Source of the DNA: Proales similis
Lineage: Eukaryota; Rotifera; Eurotatoria; Ploima; Proalidae
Assembly: GCA_019059635.1 (NCBI GenBank)
Contig: JAGVRJ010000001.1
Location: 248,001 to 312,000 of the forward strand
Direction of reading: 5' to 3'
DNA: 64,000 nucleotides
Shown here one piece after another: positions 49,523 to 59,804 of the stretch. A program made the translations under genes and the position numbers. The notes under the pieces were generated by a model. It was not told the DNA's origin. It saw only the letters and a list, made by a program, of their open reading frames with translations, and did not search any database. The number at the start of each line of letters is the position of its first letter. Position 1 is the first letter of the stretch.

Positions 49523-50634
49523 TTGTGTGTGATATGTCTGTTGGAACAAATTAATTCTCCTATTTGCCGCGCGTCAAGCGATTGCTCAAGTTTTCATTTG
49601 TATAAAAAAAGAACAAAAAATCTAAACAAATTTAAGAGCTAAATGCGTTGACCACAATGTTCGCGATCATTCTATTTGCTTTAGTTGCTTTCTTGAGCGA
49701 AAAGACCCAACTCGAAAGAATTCTCGACTTGTGCATTCGCTGGGCGAGTATACAACATTTGTCTTCACTTTGCGAGTATACAAGCTACGGCTGGTGACCG
49801 GCCGAATCTATTACTCGAGTCGATGAATTTGGAACGCCTCCCGGATTATCCGTGTCTGCCTCTCTCCCTCTTTCTCTCTTTCTGCGTGTTTCTCTATTTT
49901 TCTCTTTTGATCGCCGACGCCAATGTTTTCGAGTTTACATTAAAAATGTGCATAAAAACCGTTCGATTCGACCTCTAGGCTTCGCCGTGTTTGTTTGCTG
50001 GCGTGCGAATTGATGCCAGACTAAGACAGCTCTTAATTATGTGCTTCAGAAGCCGCCTATTCTCGAAACAAGTTGCATTCAAGGCCTCTCAATAGGCTCG
50101 TGTGCACTCAGCATTGGCTTCGCACGCCTCCTTTCTTTGCATTTTCGCCAATCGCTGCCTCTTTGCCCAAATTTTCAAGTCTCTCTCTCACTCTGCCTCT
50201 CTTTTTCTCCTCTTGTCTGTTTTCCCTCTCTCTCTCTACCTCTGTTGCACAATGTGTTCGGTTGGGTTCTCTTGCTCTCTTTGCTTTTCACTTGCTGGTC
50301 TCCAAAGTTCACCAAGCTGTTCTGAGACGCCCTTGGCTATAGAATCTAATTACTTGCTCAACAACAACAGCCCTCGGCTTGCCTCCTCCAAGGCCCTCAC
50401 TCGCACTAGTCGTCGGTTTTTGTCTGATAATGTTCAGATTGGCAAGGCTAACCCACTGAGCTATCTTTTTTTATCCTTGATAAGAATCCAATGACTGAAG
50501 GTTACCCCACAATTGGGCTTCTTGTCACACAACTCGCGAAATGAGCATTGCCATAGAAACAGCAAAATGAGCACTCAATTCAGCAACCTTCAGATTAATT
50601 TCATGAAAATATTGCCAAGTCGGTCTGAGTCCAG
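49523..50634. other. Intergenic region before the nuclease-ATPase gene
   Basis: 1.1 kb, AT-rich near 49600-49660 and CT-rich at about 50175-50250. No coding likeness. It includes the X-box-like site at 50547-50560 and is the promoter region of two divergent genes (KCC and the nuclease-ATPase). Confidence 0.5.
50547..50560. promoter_or_regulatory. X-box-like RFX site upstream of the nuclease-ATPase gene
   Basis: ATTGCCATAGAAAC fits RYYNYY-N2-RRNRAC at every position and lies 74 bp before the ATG of the nuclease-ATPase gene. It resembles the site at 40453-40466 beyond the 14-mer. Confidence 0.5.
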
Positions 50635-52896
50635 ATGGATGACTGGCTTCTAGAACACATTGACGACTTTTTAAAGAGATTAGAAGATCTGCGTCAGAAT
50701 GACGAACATGTGCCTTTTTACCCTTACTGGGCTTTTGAGCATTTTGACAAGGAAGGTGACAAGAGTGAAACAAAATTCTATTGGACGCTGATCGAGAACT
50801 TAGTTGAAATGAAGCCCGAAGAGAGGAGAAAGTGCTACGTTTTTGCCGGACTCGATGGAATATTCAATTGGGGCCAAGAAAACCTAGCGAGCAAATTTCG
50901 TGTATGTGACGTGTGCATTATTCAAGGTGAACAAATGTACTTGATCGAGGTAAAAAAGCAAAAAATCAAAGGCGCCGAAAAGCAGCTTACGAGTACGTTC
51001 GCCTCACTCGGGCATCTGGCCTCTTTCAAGTCTTACGTCTCAGTGGATGCCAAACAAGAGAGAATAGGGAGCAGCCGTAGACTCGGCTCTGTGGAGGAGC
51101 TTTTACAGGAAAAATGTCAACACGTCCCTATAACCACGGCGAACATAAAGAAGCAGATGGATGATATGATCGAAAAGCTGCCCAGCTTGAGCAGTACCAG
51201 CATAAGCAAGGTGTTCGGACATGCATTGGTTAGCAAGATGAGAGAAAAAGTCGGCTCACTGGGCAGTGCCCAAGACTCTGAGCTGAGATGGATGCTGAGA
51301 GAAAAGTTAGATGAAAAAGACATTTTGATCACCAACGCTGACATGATCAAGAGCATCTTGCGCAAGTTTTTGCAATTTTTTTACAAACAAGATGAAAGCT
51401 TGTCGAGAGCAATCGAAGAAAAGAGGCCCGTCGCTGAAATATTCGATCTTGCCTTCGATCAGCTTCTAACAAAACGGGCTTCACTGTTCGCAGGCCGCTT
51501 TCTCAAACGCTTGCGCCAAGTACAAAACTACCCGCAGCCCCTGAGAGTGCTAATAAGCGGTCCAGCCGGCTGCGGAAAGTCCTATATTCTTCAATATTTA
51601 TTTAGGACGTTTATTCAGCAGCCAGCCAGAGTGAGCTTTCACAACAACAACGAAAAGTACCTTATACTGATCTGCGGCACTGAGTTTTTCCTCCGGAAAA
51701 TTGACGAGCAGCATCAGACAAGCGAGAAGGTGCTCTATTTGTGGCATAAGGGAAAAAAGTCAATTAGAGAAAAGCTGAGGCGAGCCGAGACGGAGCAGAA
51801 ACAGTTTCTGGTGATAAAAGCTGATTCAAAGCAGCCGTTTCAAATTCTGTCCGAGATCGTAGAAGAGAGTTCGCTAAACAAACGACTAATTGCTGTTCTA
51901 TACGACGACATGATGATTAATTTATATCAGTACATGCGACATGGCCCTCTGGACAATTTTCACTTTGGATCGCTGAACAAATTCATCGAATCGAAATTGA
52001 GATACTTTATCGCCACGATCGACATTGACCAGTTTTACTGCGTGAACAATGGCCCACAATTAGGGGAGCAGCAAATAATTCCCGGGTTAGATTTGCGCCT
52101 ACAAGTCTACCAGCTGAGCCAGAGCTGGCGCTATTCCAAACGCGTATATGATTTGATTCACCTCTACCATAGCTGGTTGAGTTCAAACAGAATTCACTCG
52201 GTCTACAGAGCGATTGAGTTCTCATGCTTTAACTGCTTGGACATGCAAGCCAAATTGAAGTGTGGAGAAAGCTCGCAGGACAAGACGCTCGTTGCTCCCA
52301 TCAAGGACTTTTTTCAACTTTGCAAGAGCCTTGGAATTCAAGCCTTGGACTCCATCAACTTGAACGATTCATTCAATGAGCTTTGGTCAAGGCTGTTTGT
52401 CAATCGGGCAATCAGATTTGGATTGTCGCACCTCTACCAGAACTATTCGGATGGCCAAGTCCAAATTAGATCGTACGAATCAGATGAAGATTTGCGCGAA
52501 ATTTTAAGAGAAATAAAGAGAGACGTTGCAGATTTGCACGTGATTGTGAACGGTAATCGCAATCTACTAGCTGACGATGGAATGCATAAATGTTTAAGAG
52601 ACATTCTGTGCAATACGCTCGAGGCCGAGCAATTCAGCCATCTGTACACGTTTGAAAAGGGCGACAAGCATGAAAAGGCCAAATGCCGAAGGTTATACTC
52701 GAGTGAATATGCAACATTGGTTTGTGTCTTTCCGACAAGAATCCAGCTCAATTCGACAAATCGCAACGAGCATTGGCGATTCGAGCCCTATTTCATGCTG
52801 TCCAGAGCAACAGTGAACCTCAAGATTGTTTACAAATCATGCGGCAAGTGCGACTGCAAAAAGGATAAGTGGGAGCAATGGCTACCCGTGCGTTGA
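50635..52896 (+). CDS. NERD-like nuclease fused to SF1 helicase-like ATPase
   Basis: Intronless open frame of 753 residues; an in-frame stop at 50626 fixes the ATG. N-terminal part (about 40-130): a PD-(D/E)xK/NERD-like pattern with Glu45 (SETKFYWTLIENL), Asp92 (RVCDVCII) and E105-V-K107 (MYLIEVKKQ). A helical middle (150-290) follows. The P-loop part has Walker A GPAGCGKS at 309-316, a Walker B-like LIAVLYDDMM (Asp424-Asp425, where SF1 helicases have Asp-Glu), a motif III-like FIATIDIDQFY at 458-467, a motif IV-like LSQSWRYSKRVYDLI at 494-508 with Arg499, and a motif VI-like YFMLSRATVNLKIVY at 719-733 with Arg724. The end is Cys-rich (CGKCDC). This order resembles prokaryotic NERD-UvrD fusions and, more loosely, Schlafen C-terminal helicases. 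No metazoan family is recognised. Codons look more A/T-ending than in the neighbouring genes (by eye). The function is unknown: nucleic-acid defence or a domesticated mobile-element gene are guesses. Confidence 0.75.
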   Translation: MDDWLLEHIDDFLKRLEDLRQNDEHVPFYPYWAFEHFDKEGDKSETKFYWTLIENLVEMKPEERRKCYVFAGLDGIFNWGQENLASKFRVCDVCIIQGEQMYLIEVKKQKIKGAEKQLTSTFASLGHLASFKSYVSVDAKQERIGSSRRLGSVEELLQEKCQHVPITTANIKKQMDDMIEKLPSLSSTSISKVFGHALVSKMREKVGSLGSAQDSELRWMLREKLDEKDILITNADMIKSILRKFLQFFYKQDESLSRAIEEKRPVAEIFDLAFDQLLTKRASLFAGRFLKRLRQVQNYPQPLRVLISGPAGCGKSYILQYLFRTFIQQPARVSFHNNNEKYLILICGTEFFLRKIDEQHQTSEKVLYLWHKGKKSIREKLRRAETEQKQFLVIKADSKQPFQILSEIVEESSLNKRLIAVLYDDMMINLYQYMRHGPLDNFHFGSLNKFIESKLRYFIATIDIDQFYCVNNGPQLGEQQIIPGLDLRLQVYQLSQSWRYSKRVYDLIHLYHSWLSSNRIHSVYRAIEFSCFNCLDMQAKLKCGESSQDKTLVAPIKDFFQLCKSLGIQALDSINLNDSFNELWSRLFVNRAIRFGLSHLYQNYSDGQVQIRSYESDEDLREILREIKRDVADLHVIVNGNRNLLADDGMHKCLRDILCNTLEAEQFSHLYTFEKGDKHEKAKCRRLYSSEYATLVCVFPTRIQLNSTNRNEHWRFEPYFMLSRATVNLKIVYKSCGKCDCKKDKWEQWLPVR

Positions 52897-52927
52897 ATAG
52901 AATCCAGAAATGGTGCGATTCTATTCA
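52894..52927 (+). other. Perfect 11-bp hairpin on the stop codon of the nuclease-ATPase gene
   Basis: TGAATAGAATC, a 12-nt loop, then GATTCTATTCA. The first arm contains the TGA stop. It could form an mRNA stem-loop or mark the edge of an inserted unit. Confidence 0.7.
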
Positions 52928-53922
52928 GCGTTCAGTGATTTAGCTTGTGTAGACTAAAATCTGTCGATTGTGCTAGTTGCAGAATCAAAAGTAAATAGAT
53001 TAGCTCAAATTGTTCTCTAAGATGGCCCTGCCAGCTCTCAGCTAACTCTCTTCCCCGAGCCATTTTAATTGGTGCAATTAGCTCATTTAATTCAAAGTCT
53101 AAGGCTGGATCAGCAATCCAGGTTGGAAATAAAATCGATTGTTTGAGTCTTGTGGGCGGCTAGATTGTGGATTAGGGCATCTTTCATGCAAATAAATTTT
53201 ATTGGAAAAAAGCCTGAAACGGACGCTGAATCGAATTAAAATACGAAGAGCACGACCAGAAGGGTACAACCAGAAGGGAGAACAAGAGTCAGACAAGCAA
53301 AGATTAAAGCAATAAACTGCAATCTAAAGACGCTTAATAAAAACCGGTTTGGCCAATCTGAAGCCCGTTCAACCTTGATCTCACATAAATAAGTTTACGA
53401 TCACAAGGGTGTCAGTGAACGCTTATCGCTCTGTGTTTGTTGAATCGCTAGTTAGATATGATAAAATCGATGTCGAGGATAGGGAGAAAGAGAGAGAGAG
53501 AGAGGGAGGGAGAGGGAGACGAGGGAATAGGAGAATGGGTTTATAAAACCTGCTTTCCCAATTCATTTTCTCATTTCATTTGGACCCGTCAGACGATATG
53601 GGACGCCGCTCGGCCTATTATACAGATTAGAGTTCAAGCGAGCGGTGCTTGCTCAAATGAACGAGCCTAGCTGGCTAATGACGATCAAAGGTGGTGGCAA
53701 TCGACCGACGAGCAGAATGTTGCAGCCGATTTACATCAAATTGCGTCGTCGAGTCGAGTTAGCCAATGTCCGCTAATGCACGTTAATAAGTCCGATAAGA
53801 ACGTTGATCGCGTTTATGACCACACACAGCTAATCGCCACTTGGCCACAATTTAAAAGCCTCTCCTCGCGACCGACTCGTTTTCTTTATTGTCGTTGTTG
53901 TCGTTAGAACTGACCGAACAAG
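52928..53922. other. Intergenic region before the ZIP gene
   Basis: About 1 kb without coding likeness. It has several AATAAA-like hexamers (for example near 53190 and 53312) and a GA tract at about 53484-53520. Confidence 0.45.
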
Positions 53923-56648
53923 ATGAAGTCGTCGACTCTCTCGCTCCTCGTTTTCCTCTCGCTGTCCATGTGCGCTCATGGAACCATTTACGACCAGTTC
54001 CGCGTAATGTTTGGCAACGCGTCCACGTTGCAGACCTACGACATGGACCAGATCAGCACTCAACTGCTCAGTCAAGTCAACTGTGCACAAATACTCGGAC
54101 TCGACTGCTTTAACGTAAAACTCCGACCTGAGCCTTGAAAACACGAACCAGAAGCGAGTAAACGCTTCTGTTCTGATTTAGTGCTTGAGCAGCAGTCGGC
54201 TGCAGGCCAACTCTCTGATCGGCTCGATCGTAAGCCAACACGAACTGGAGCAAGTCAGTGTGGTAGTCTTCTGCTATTTGATGAACCTTAACCAACACTG
54301 TCACGGTACGCTTCCGATTCTGGCACATTTTGCTTCTAAATTCTAAACCGGTCCACTTTGCTTGAAGCCAATTCGATTCCCAACTACAACCAATGCTACT
54401 ATGAGCTCACCAATGGAACCGACTCGATCAGCCAGCAACGGCTAAGTGTGAGCTATTTGAATCGAATCCAGTTTGGCTCGTGCCTCGAGTGACTCTTCAA
54501 ATAGGAGCTGATTGACGCTCGGCTAAAGAGCATCTATCCGTCGTACAGTTTGTACCCGTCGTCGTCCGCTGATCTGACTGAAGAAAACGTAAATTAAAGC
54601 CTAAAAATCGGCACTGGCCTGTTCGAGCGTTTATTCACTCGCACCATTCACTCAAGTGCATCGATGCCAGTCGACTGATCCAAAAGCACTCGGGCACTGG
54701 GAACGGCCAAGTCGCTGGGCAGCAGGCAGTCAACCGCCTCTTTGCCGAAATTGTGTTCAAGCTCTACAACAAGATGAAAATTGGCTGCGACCTGCCCTAC
54801 TCGAACTGGTTCATAGATCGGCTCTTCTCCTCAAACGGTCGCCTCAACAGCTACATGAACACAAGCGGTGAGAAAAACGTCAATCTAATTCACCGGTTGA
54901 ACATCGAAGCTTCAACTTGAACTTGAAAGATCTCGAAGTAATAATGAACAAGTTGGAGCTGCGAACAAGCGTGAGCAGTGCTCAGAAGCCGAGCGCCAAA
55001 CTTGCCAAGTTCCTCAATTTCTACTTCGGAATCGAACCGTCCGAGTCAAAGGCGGCGCACGAAATCAGCAAGAGGGAAATAAGAGATCTGGCGGCGCCCG
55101 ACTTTGAAAAGTGCTACGATCTTGATCAGCTGAAGAGCATATTCTCGCTCGGCCGGTCGATGAGCAAGAACGAGTTTGAGAAAGTTGCACCAGCGTTGAT
55201 TTTCATGCGCGCCGAGAACACGTGCTCTCACACAAAGGCTTACCGCAGCGCTCAACTAAAAGCAGACACGGTCGGAGTGACGCCATCAGAAAGTAAGAGC
55301 GATTCATCAACTGCTATGCTGGTTTAACATTGGACCCTAAAGAGTACGGCTACGGCACCATCGCGGTCGTGATTGTCACTCTGCTCGCACTGCTGGGCAT
55401 CTTCCTGCTGCCCTGCTTTAAGCGTCAGATCTACGACACGGTGCTGATCGCATTGTCGGCGTTGGCTATAGGCTGTTTGCTCAGTGATGCGATGCTGCAC
55501 ATTCTGCCCGAAGTGCTCGGCGTCGAGTCAGATGAGGACGGCGACGAGAAAGAAGGAATCGAGGTGCCCGACTTTGCCATCAAAGTATGCGGGACCATTT
55601 TCGGTGAGCGAATCGTTCGTCTGCACACAGCCCTCAGCTCTCTAATCTCCCAGTCCGTGCAAAGCACTCTGGCTCGTCTGGTTCATCGAGACCGTGCTGC
55701 ACAAGGTGTTCGGCGCCCACGTAAATAAACGCTCAGCCTGAAACAGTGCACAGACGATCCTGAAATTTTGGCGTTCAGGGACACGGACACTCGCACTCAC
55801 TTGCGCCTACAACAAGCGCCAAAGTGGACATGGACGTCACAAATGCTGCGTCAGAGCCCAACACGGACGACTACTACTTTCCGTATCCGCAGGCGAACTC
55901 CAACTCGCCTACAACCGGCTGCTGGTTCTCTTGTGCCAATTTGAAACGAGTTAAAACAGCTGGTGAGTGCCACTCATTCAGTCAATAGCTTTCTCAATTA
56001 ATGGCTTGTTTGCAAGCGTGGATTATTTTAATGGGCGACTCGATTCACAACTTTGCAGGTGACCGAGCAAGCGATTTTTTTCTTTGCTTTTAAAACGAAC
56101 GCGGCGATCTAGACGGACTGGCTATCGGAGCGTCGTTCTCTCAATCACTCAAACTGGGCATCTCTACCACAATCGCGGTCGTTTGTCATGAAGTGCCACA
56201 CGAGCTAGGTAGGTCGCGGCAGCGAAAGGATTGAGCGCGCTCATTCAGAGAGACGTTTAAAGGAAACTATGCGGTCTTGATCAAGTACGGTATGTCACAC
56301 TGGCAGGCGCTGATATTCAACCTGCTGTCGGCATGCACTTGTCTGGTCGGCTTTTACATCGGCGCATCGATCACAGCCAATCCCCAAGTGACACTCTGGA
56401 TATTCACAATCACCGCTGGCATGTTCATCTACATCTCGCTGGTCGACTTGGTAACTCTCAAGCAGTCACAGCTGCTCTCAAATCAAGTTAACGCCGCTCT
56501 CTCTCTCTCTCCCTCTGTTTAGCTGCCAACTTTGATGCCCAGAGACAAGTGGAGCTGGAAACTGTTCGCTTTGGTCAACATATTCATGTTCATCGGGTTC
56601 TTGATCATGTTTTTGCTCGTCATATTTGAGGACAAGATAAAAATTTAG
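53923..56648 (+). CDS. SLC39A: Zinc transporter, ZIP4/ZIP12-like (SLC39A)
   Basis: Imports Zn2+ into the cytosol. Thirteen exons: 53923-54114, 54182-54305, 54368-54447, 54505-54588, 54657-54867, 54930-55292, 55343-55603, 55665-55720, 55779-55962, 56017-56058, 56113-56208, 56263-56450, 56523-56648; 668 residues. Signal peptide 1-21, a large Cys-containing ectodomain with the PAL motif ([11 protein letters not shown]), then eight membrane segments: [32 protein letters not shown], a His-rich cytosolic loop (GHGHSHSL), [10 protein letters not shown], and the metal-site motif HEVPHELG at about 558-565. The usual HEVPHELGD continues as [12 protein letters not shown], so the Asp is Asn here. The long ectodomain with PAL places it with ZIP4/ZIP12 and not with the short ZIPs. 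Poly(A) signal at 56688-56693. Confidence 0.94.
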
Positions 56649-58415
56649 AATTCGCTCGCTAGGCCACACCTGACGCAGACATTGCGCAATAAAGTTTTCT
56701 ATTTGCAAACTCGACTCAGACCAAAGTCGATCGACTCGACAAGACCAAGGAGACCAAACGGCGATCAGCTTGTTGTCGTTGTTGTTTTTAATCGGGTCCA
56801 GAACGGAGCAGGAAGACTCGCTCGCCATTTGACACTTAAATTGTTTCCTTTGGTTGACGTAAATTAAAATGAAACTCGAATGGCCGACAAGATGTGAAGA
56901 TAAGCCGTTTGCATTAGCGCTTGCCACGCGCTTGCCGCTAATACCCGTCGGCTTGAATTAGAAGCAAACTAATAGAAAGGGCGCAAACTGAGCAAAGCGG
57001 GTTAAAGAGAGTTGAGCCGAGCTTAAGCGCTAGTTGCAAGTGGCAGTGTTGTCTGCTCGGCAAACAAACGTCACTTGCATTGATGTAGGCCGGCTTTAAT
57101 AAAGTCCACGTTTCCTGGCCGTTGCTCGAGGCGGCATAATTAGCATGGGCCATTTCCAATGGCCTCTCGCATGCTATTTGTGTAATTAAATTCGGCTTGT
57201 TTCTAATTTAATCGACTGCATGGTCGCGAGAATGAAGCACAGCGTTCAGTCAATCATTCTTTCTTTCGTTTGCTTGAAAATTGAGAATTAAGGAGAGATA
57301 GCGCCCGCGTGCTAGTAATTAAAGCGCAGAGACGAGTCCTGAACGGTGCAAGCCATCACTTGACTGAAACCCGACCAACGCAGATTAATAACACACGCGC
57401 ACAGACACACGTTGAAGCAAGAGCTTGTTATTCTGCTTTGCCTTTTATTCTGAATTGCGATTTATCGTAGGATTTTCGTTTTGAGTTTCTCTTAAGCTCA
57501 TGCAACAATGAAATTACAAACCAGATAACGAAATAGAAACCAGACAGACAGAGAGGCAAGTAACAGAGAGTAGCCACTTGAGAGAAAAAAAAAACAGTAA
57601 AAAATTGAAAAAGGCAAAAAAGCAAATTAGCGAGAAAGAGAAAGAGATACTGAGAAATAGATACTGAGAATAGAGGCCGAAGAGAGAGAAATTAAAACGA
57701 GTGAGATGAACATACTGAGGGATGTTGTTGCACTCTCCTTGTCGTTTTGAGCAAGGAGAACCGACGTTTGCACCGCACGCAAGCATATACGCATTGAATT
57801 GCTTCTATTTGAACTGTTAAATTGTGGCAGCTGGCCGAGGCTGATTGCAGCACTGTCGGCCAAATTGCTTTACTGATCTAGTTGAGTTGGTGGCTGAATT
57901 TGGGACTCGGCACAATTTCGAACTGTGATTAGACGTTCACTGACCACCATTAGGATTAGGAGATGTCGGCGCAAGCGCGGAGGATGGCATCAATACTAAC
58001 TGGACGTACGACGGTTGGACCTTGGCCGCTTAGATTTGAATCAAATAATAAATTCATCGAAATGAGAGACACGAGCAGGCGAGAGTAGCATAATATGGAG
58101 CCAATGGTGAGGACACAATGGGCCGCCGCCGTTGCCGCTGCTCATGAAGATGATGATCTCGACTTGGGTGTCGGTGGAATAACAACAAACAATTGTGGAA
58201 AAGGCTAACAAGGAGAAGAAGTAATAGAGGAAGCGAGCGAGCCGAAACATCGCTCAGGTCGGAAATAGGACAAGCGACGCCTGAACTGGACGCCCAGGGC
58301 TTAAATCATAGGCCATTATCGAACGAATACTACTAGTCGGTGACTGATTGATTCACGCATAATTGGCATGAGCAAGCGCCACCGCTGAAACAATTTGAAA
58401 CGAGACCAAGCGTGG
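56649..58415. other. Intergenic region after the ZIP gene
   Basis: 1.8 kb. Apart from the ZIP poly(A) signal at 56688-56693, nothing definite is seen. It includes A-rich and GA-rich tracts at 57580-57700. Confidence 0.45.
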
Positions 58416-59804
58416 TCAGTCGTTTTCGATCTGATCCAAGTCTAGCTCGTCGATCGTGCGACTGGTGCGGCCGGCGGCGGCCAATCGCAGCTGGTAGCGG
58501 GTGGTGGGCGCAACCAACTTGCTCGACTCGTCTTTCACTCCACCGGTCTCTTCTGGCTCGGGGCTGGACGCCGGACCGACTTGATGCAAATTACTCGAGT
58601 AGCGCGTCTGATAGTGGTGACACGGCCCGCGCTCGTTTAGTGCCTGCCTTGTCTGCTTGTCGTGTGCGGTGCCATTGGCGCCTCCTAACTCACCGCCAAC
58701 ACTGCAGCCGCTGGTCGACACCACGTCCGCCGAATGATATGATGAGTAATAACCGCTGCTCTTTTCCATACTGTCGTCCATGCCGTCTGACTCGAATTCT
58801 TCGTCTGCACCGCTATCCCACTCGTTTGCCAGCTGCCACTTGTCGCCGTTTGACTTGGACGCCGATGCGGCCGCCAACGCTGAAGACGACGACGACGACG
58901 GTTTTCGGTTCTTTCGCAACCGCTCAACTTTGGCCTTCTTTTCGCCCAGCTCAGCCGTGTCCTGGTCGGCGAGCCGTTTCATTTTCATCAGATTCATACT
59001 AGGCCGATTCTGTTGCAAGTAGGGATGGTGTTTGATCAAAAACTTTCGAGTTGAGCGCGTCTCCATCGTAATGTGACTGAATATGGGGTCGTCGTCGGCG
59101 TTGGCAGAGGCACCGACCGGAGGCATGAGCGGCGAGTTGGTGGCCGTCTCCGAGTCCCAGTCGGCCGCTTCATTCAATTCGTCGGGCACAGGCGTGTGAC
59201 TGGAGACCAAGCGCAGAGGACTGCTCGACGACTCTTTTCCACTCTCGTCGATTGGCACTGTGCCCTGCTCGCTAAGCTGAATCATGCGGCGAAAATTGCT
59301 GCATAAATGCTGCTCGTTAGAGCTATGCTTAACGCCGCTGCTAGAGCCGGCGCCGTTCGAGCGCTTGCTGCTACTGCTCGCCTCGAGCTTTTTAAACGGA
59401 AGAAACGGAGTGAGCGCTTCTCGTTCGTGCACCTGTTCGGGTGTGCTCGGCGCGCCCTTGAGCCGAGTAGCCGGGAACGAGGCGAAATACTTGGCAATCA
59501 GCGAGAAGTTGGGCTTTTGACCGGCGGAATGCAGCGAAGCGGAAACGTTCGACGAGCCGGCCGAGGACACAGACGAAGCAGACGAGGTGGGCCGCACCGG
59601 GATTGGCTTGACTATTTTGCCCAGCGAGTGCTGATGCTGTTGGCTAGATGCGCGTCTTCCGCCCTCCGAGCAGCGTTGTCGCGCCGCTCTATTTCTGGTC
59701 AGCACCGAGCTGCCATCTTGACGAGAGCTGAAGCAAGCGGCGGTCGGCGACAAATCTGACGCTCCCTGATGGTGGTGCCCAGGCGCGCTCGACTTTACCT
59801 TCAT
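58416..59804 (-). CDS. Unrecognised Ser-rich nuclear-type protein
   Basis: Open frame of 462 residues from Met at 59804 (485 if the Met at 59873 is used; a CTGCAAG acceptor sits just before 59804, so an upstream 5' UTR intron is likely). Composition is Ser-, Pro- and basic-rich with little fixed structure. Short ordered-looking pieces: KPNFSLIAKYFASFPATRLKG, LTPFLPFKKLE, ETRSTRKFLIKHHPYLQQN, a bipartite basic stretch KMKRLADQDTAELGEKKAKVERLRKNRK that may be a nuclear signal, repeated YQTRYS / TRYQLRL motifs, and an acidic end DELDLDQIEND. I do not recognise the family. Consistent codon use across the whole frame and the lack of stops for 1.4 kb argue for a real gene; more exons upstream are possible. 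Confidence 0.6.
   Translation of the reverse strand: MKVKSSAPGHHHQGASDLSPTAACFSSRQDGSSVLTRNRAARQRCSEGGRRASSQQHQHSLGKIVKPIPVRPTSSASSVSSAGSSNVSASLHSAGQKPNFSLIAKYFASFPATRLKGAPSTPEQVHEREALTPFLPFKKLEASSSSKRSNGAGSSSGVKHSSNEQHLCSNFRRMIQLSEQGTVPIDESGKESSSSPLRLVSSHTPVPDELNEAADWDSETATNSPLMPPVGASANADDDPIFSHITMETRSTRKFLIKHHPYLQQNRPSMNLMKMKRLADQDTAELGEKKAKVERLRKNRKPSSSSSSALAAASASKSNGDKWQLANEWDSGADEEFESDGMDDSMEKSSGYYSSYHSADVVSTSGCSVGGELGGANGTAHDKQTRQALNERGPCHHYQTRYSSNLHQVGPASSPEPEETGGVKDESSKLVAPTTRYQLRLAAAGRTSRTIDELDLDQIEND

Noticed and set aside
49958-49975. GTTCGATTC, like a tRNA B box
   Set aside because: No A box at the right distance and no cloverleaf.
50441-50466. Minus-strand match to a tRNA A box (TAGCTCAGTGGGTTAG)
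   Set aside because: The D-stem halves do not pair (GCTC against GCCT) and no B box or acceptor stem follows; at best a chance hit or an old tRNA-derived scrap.
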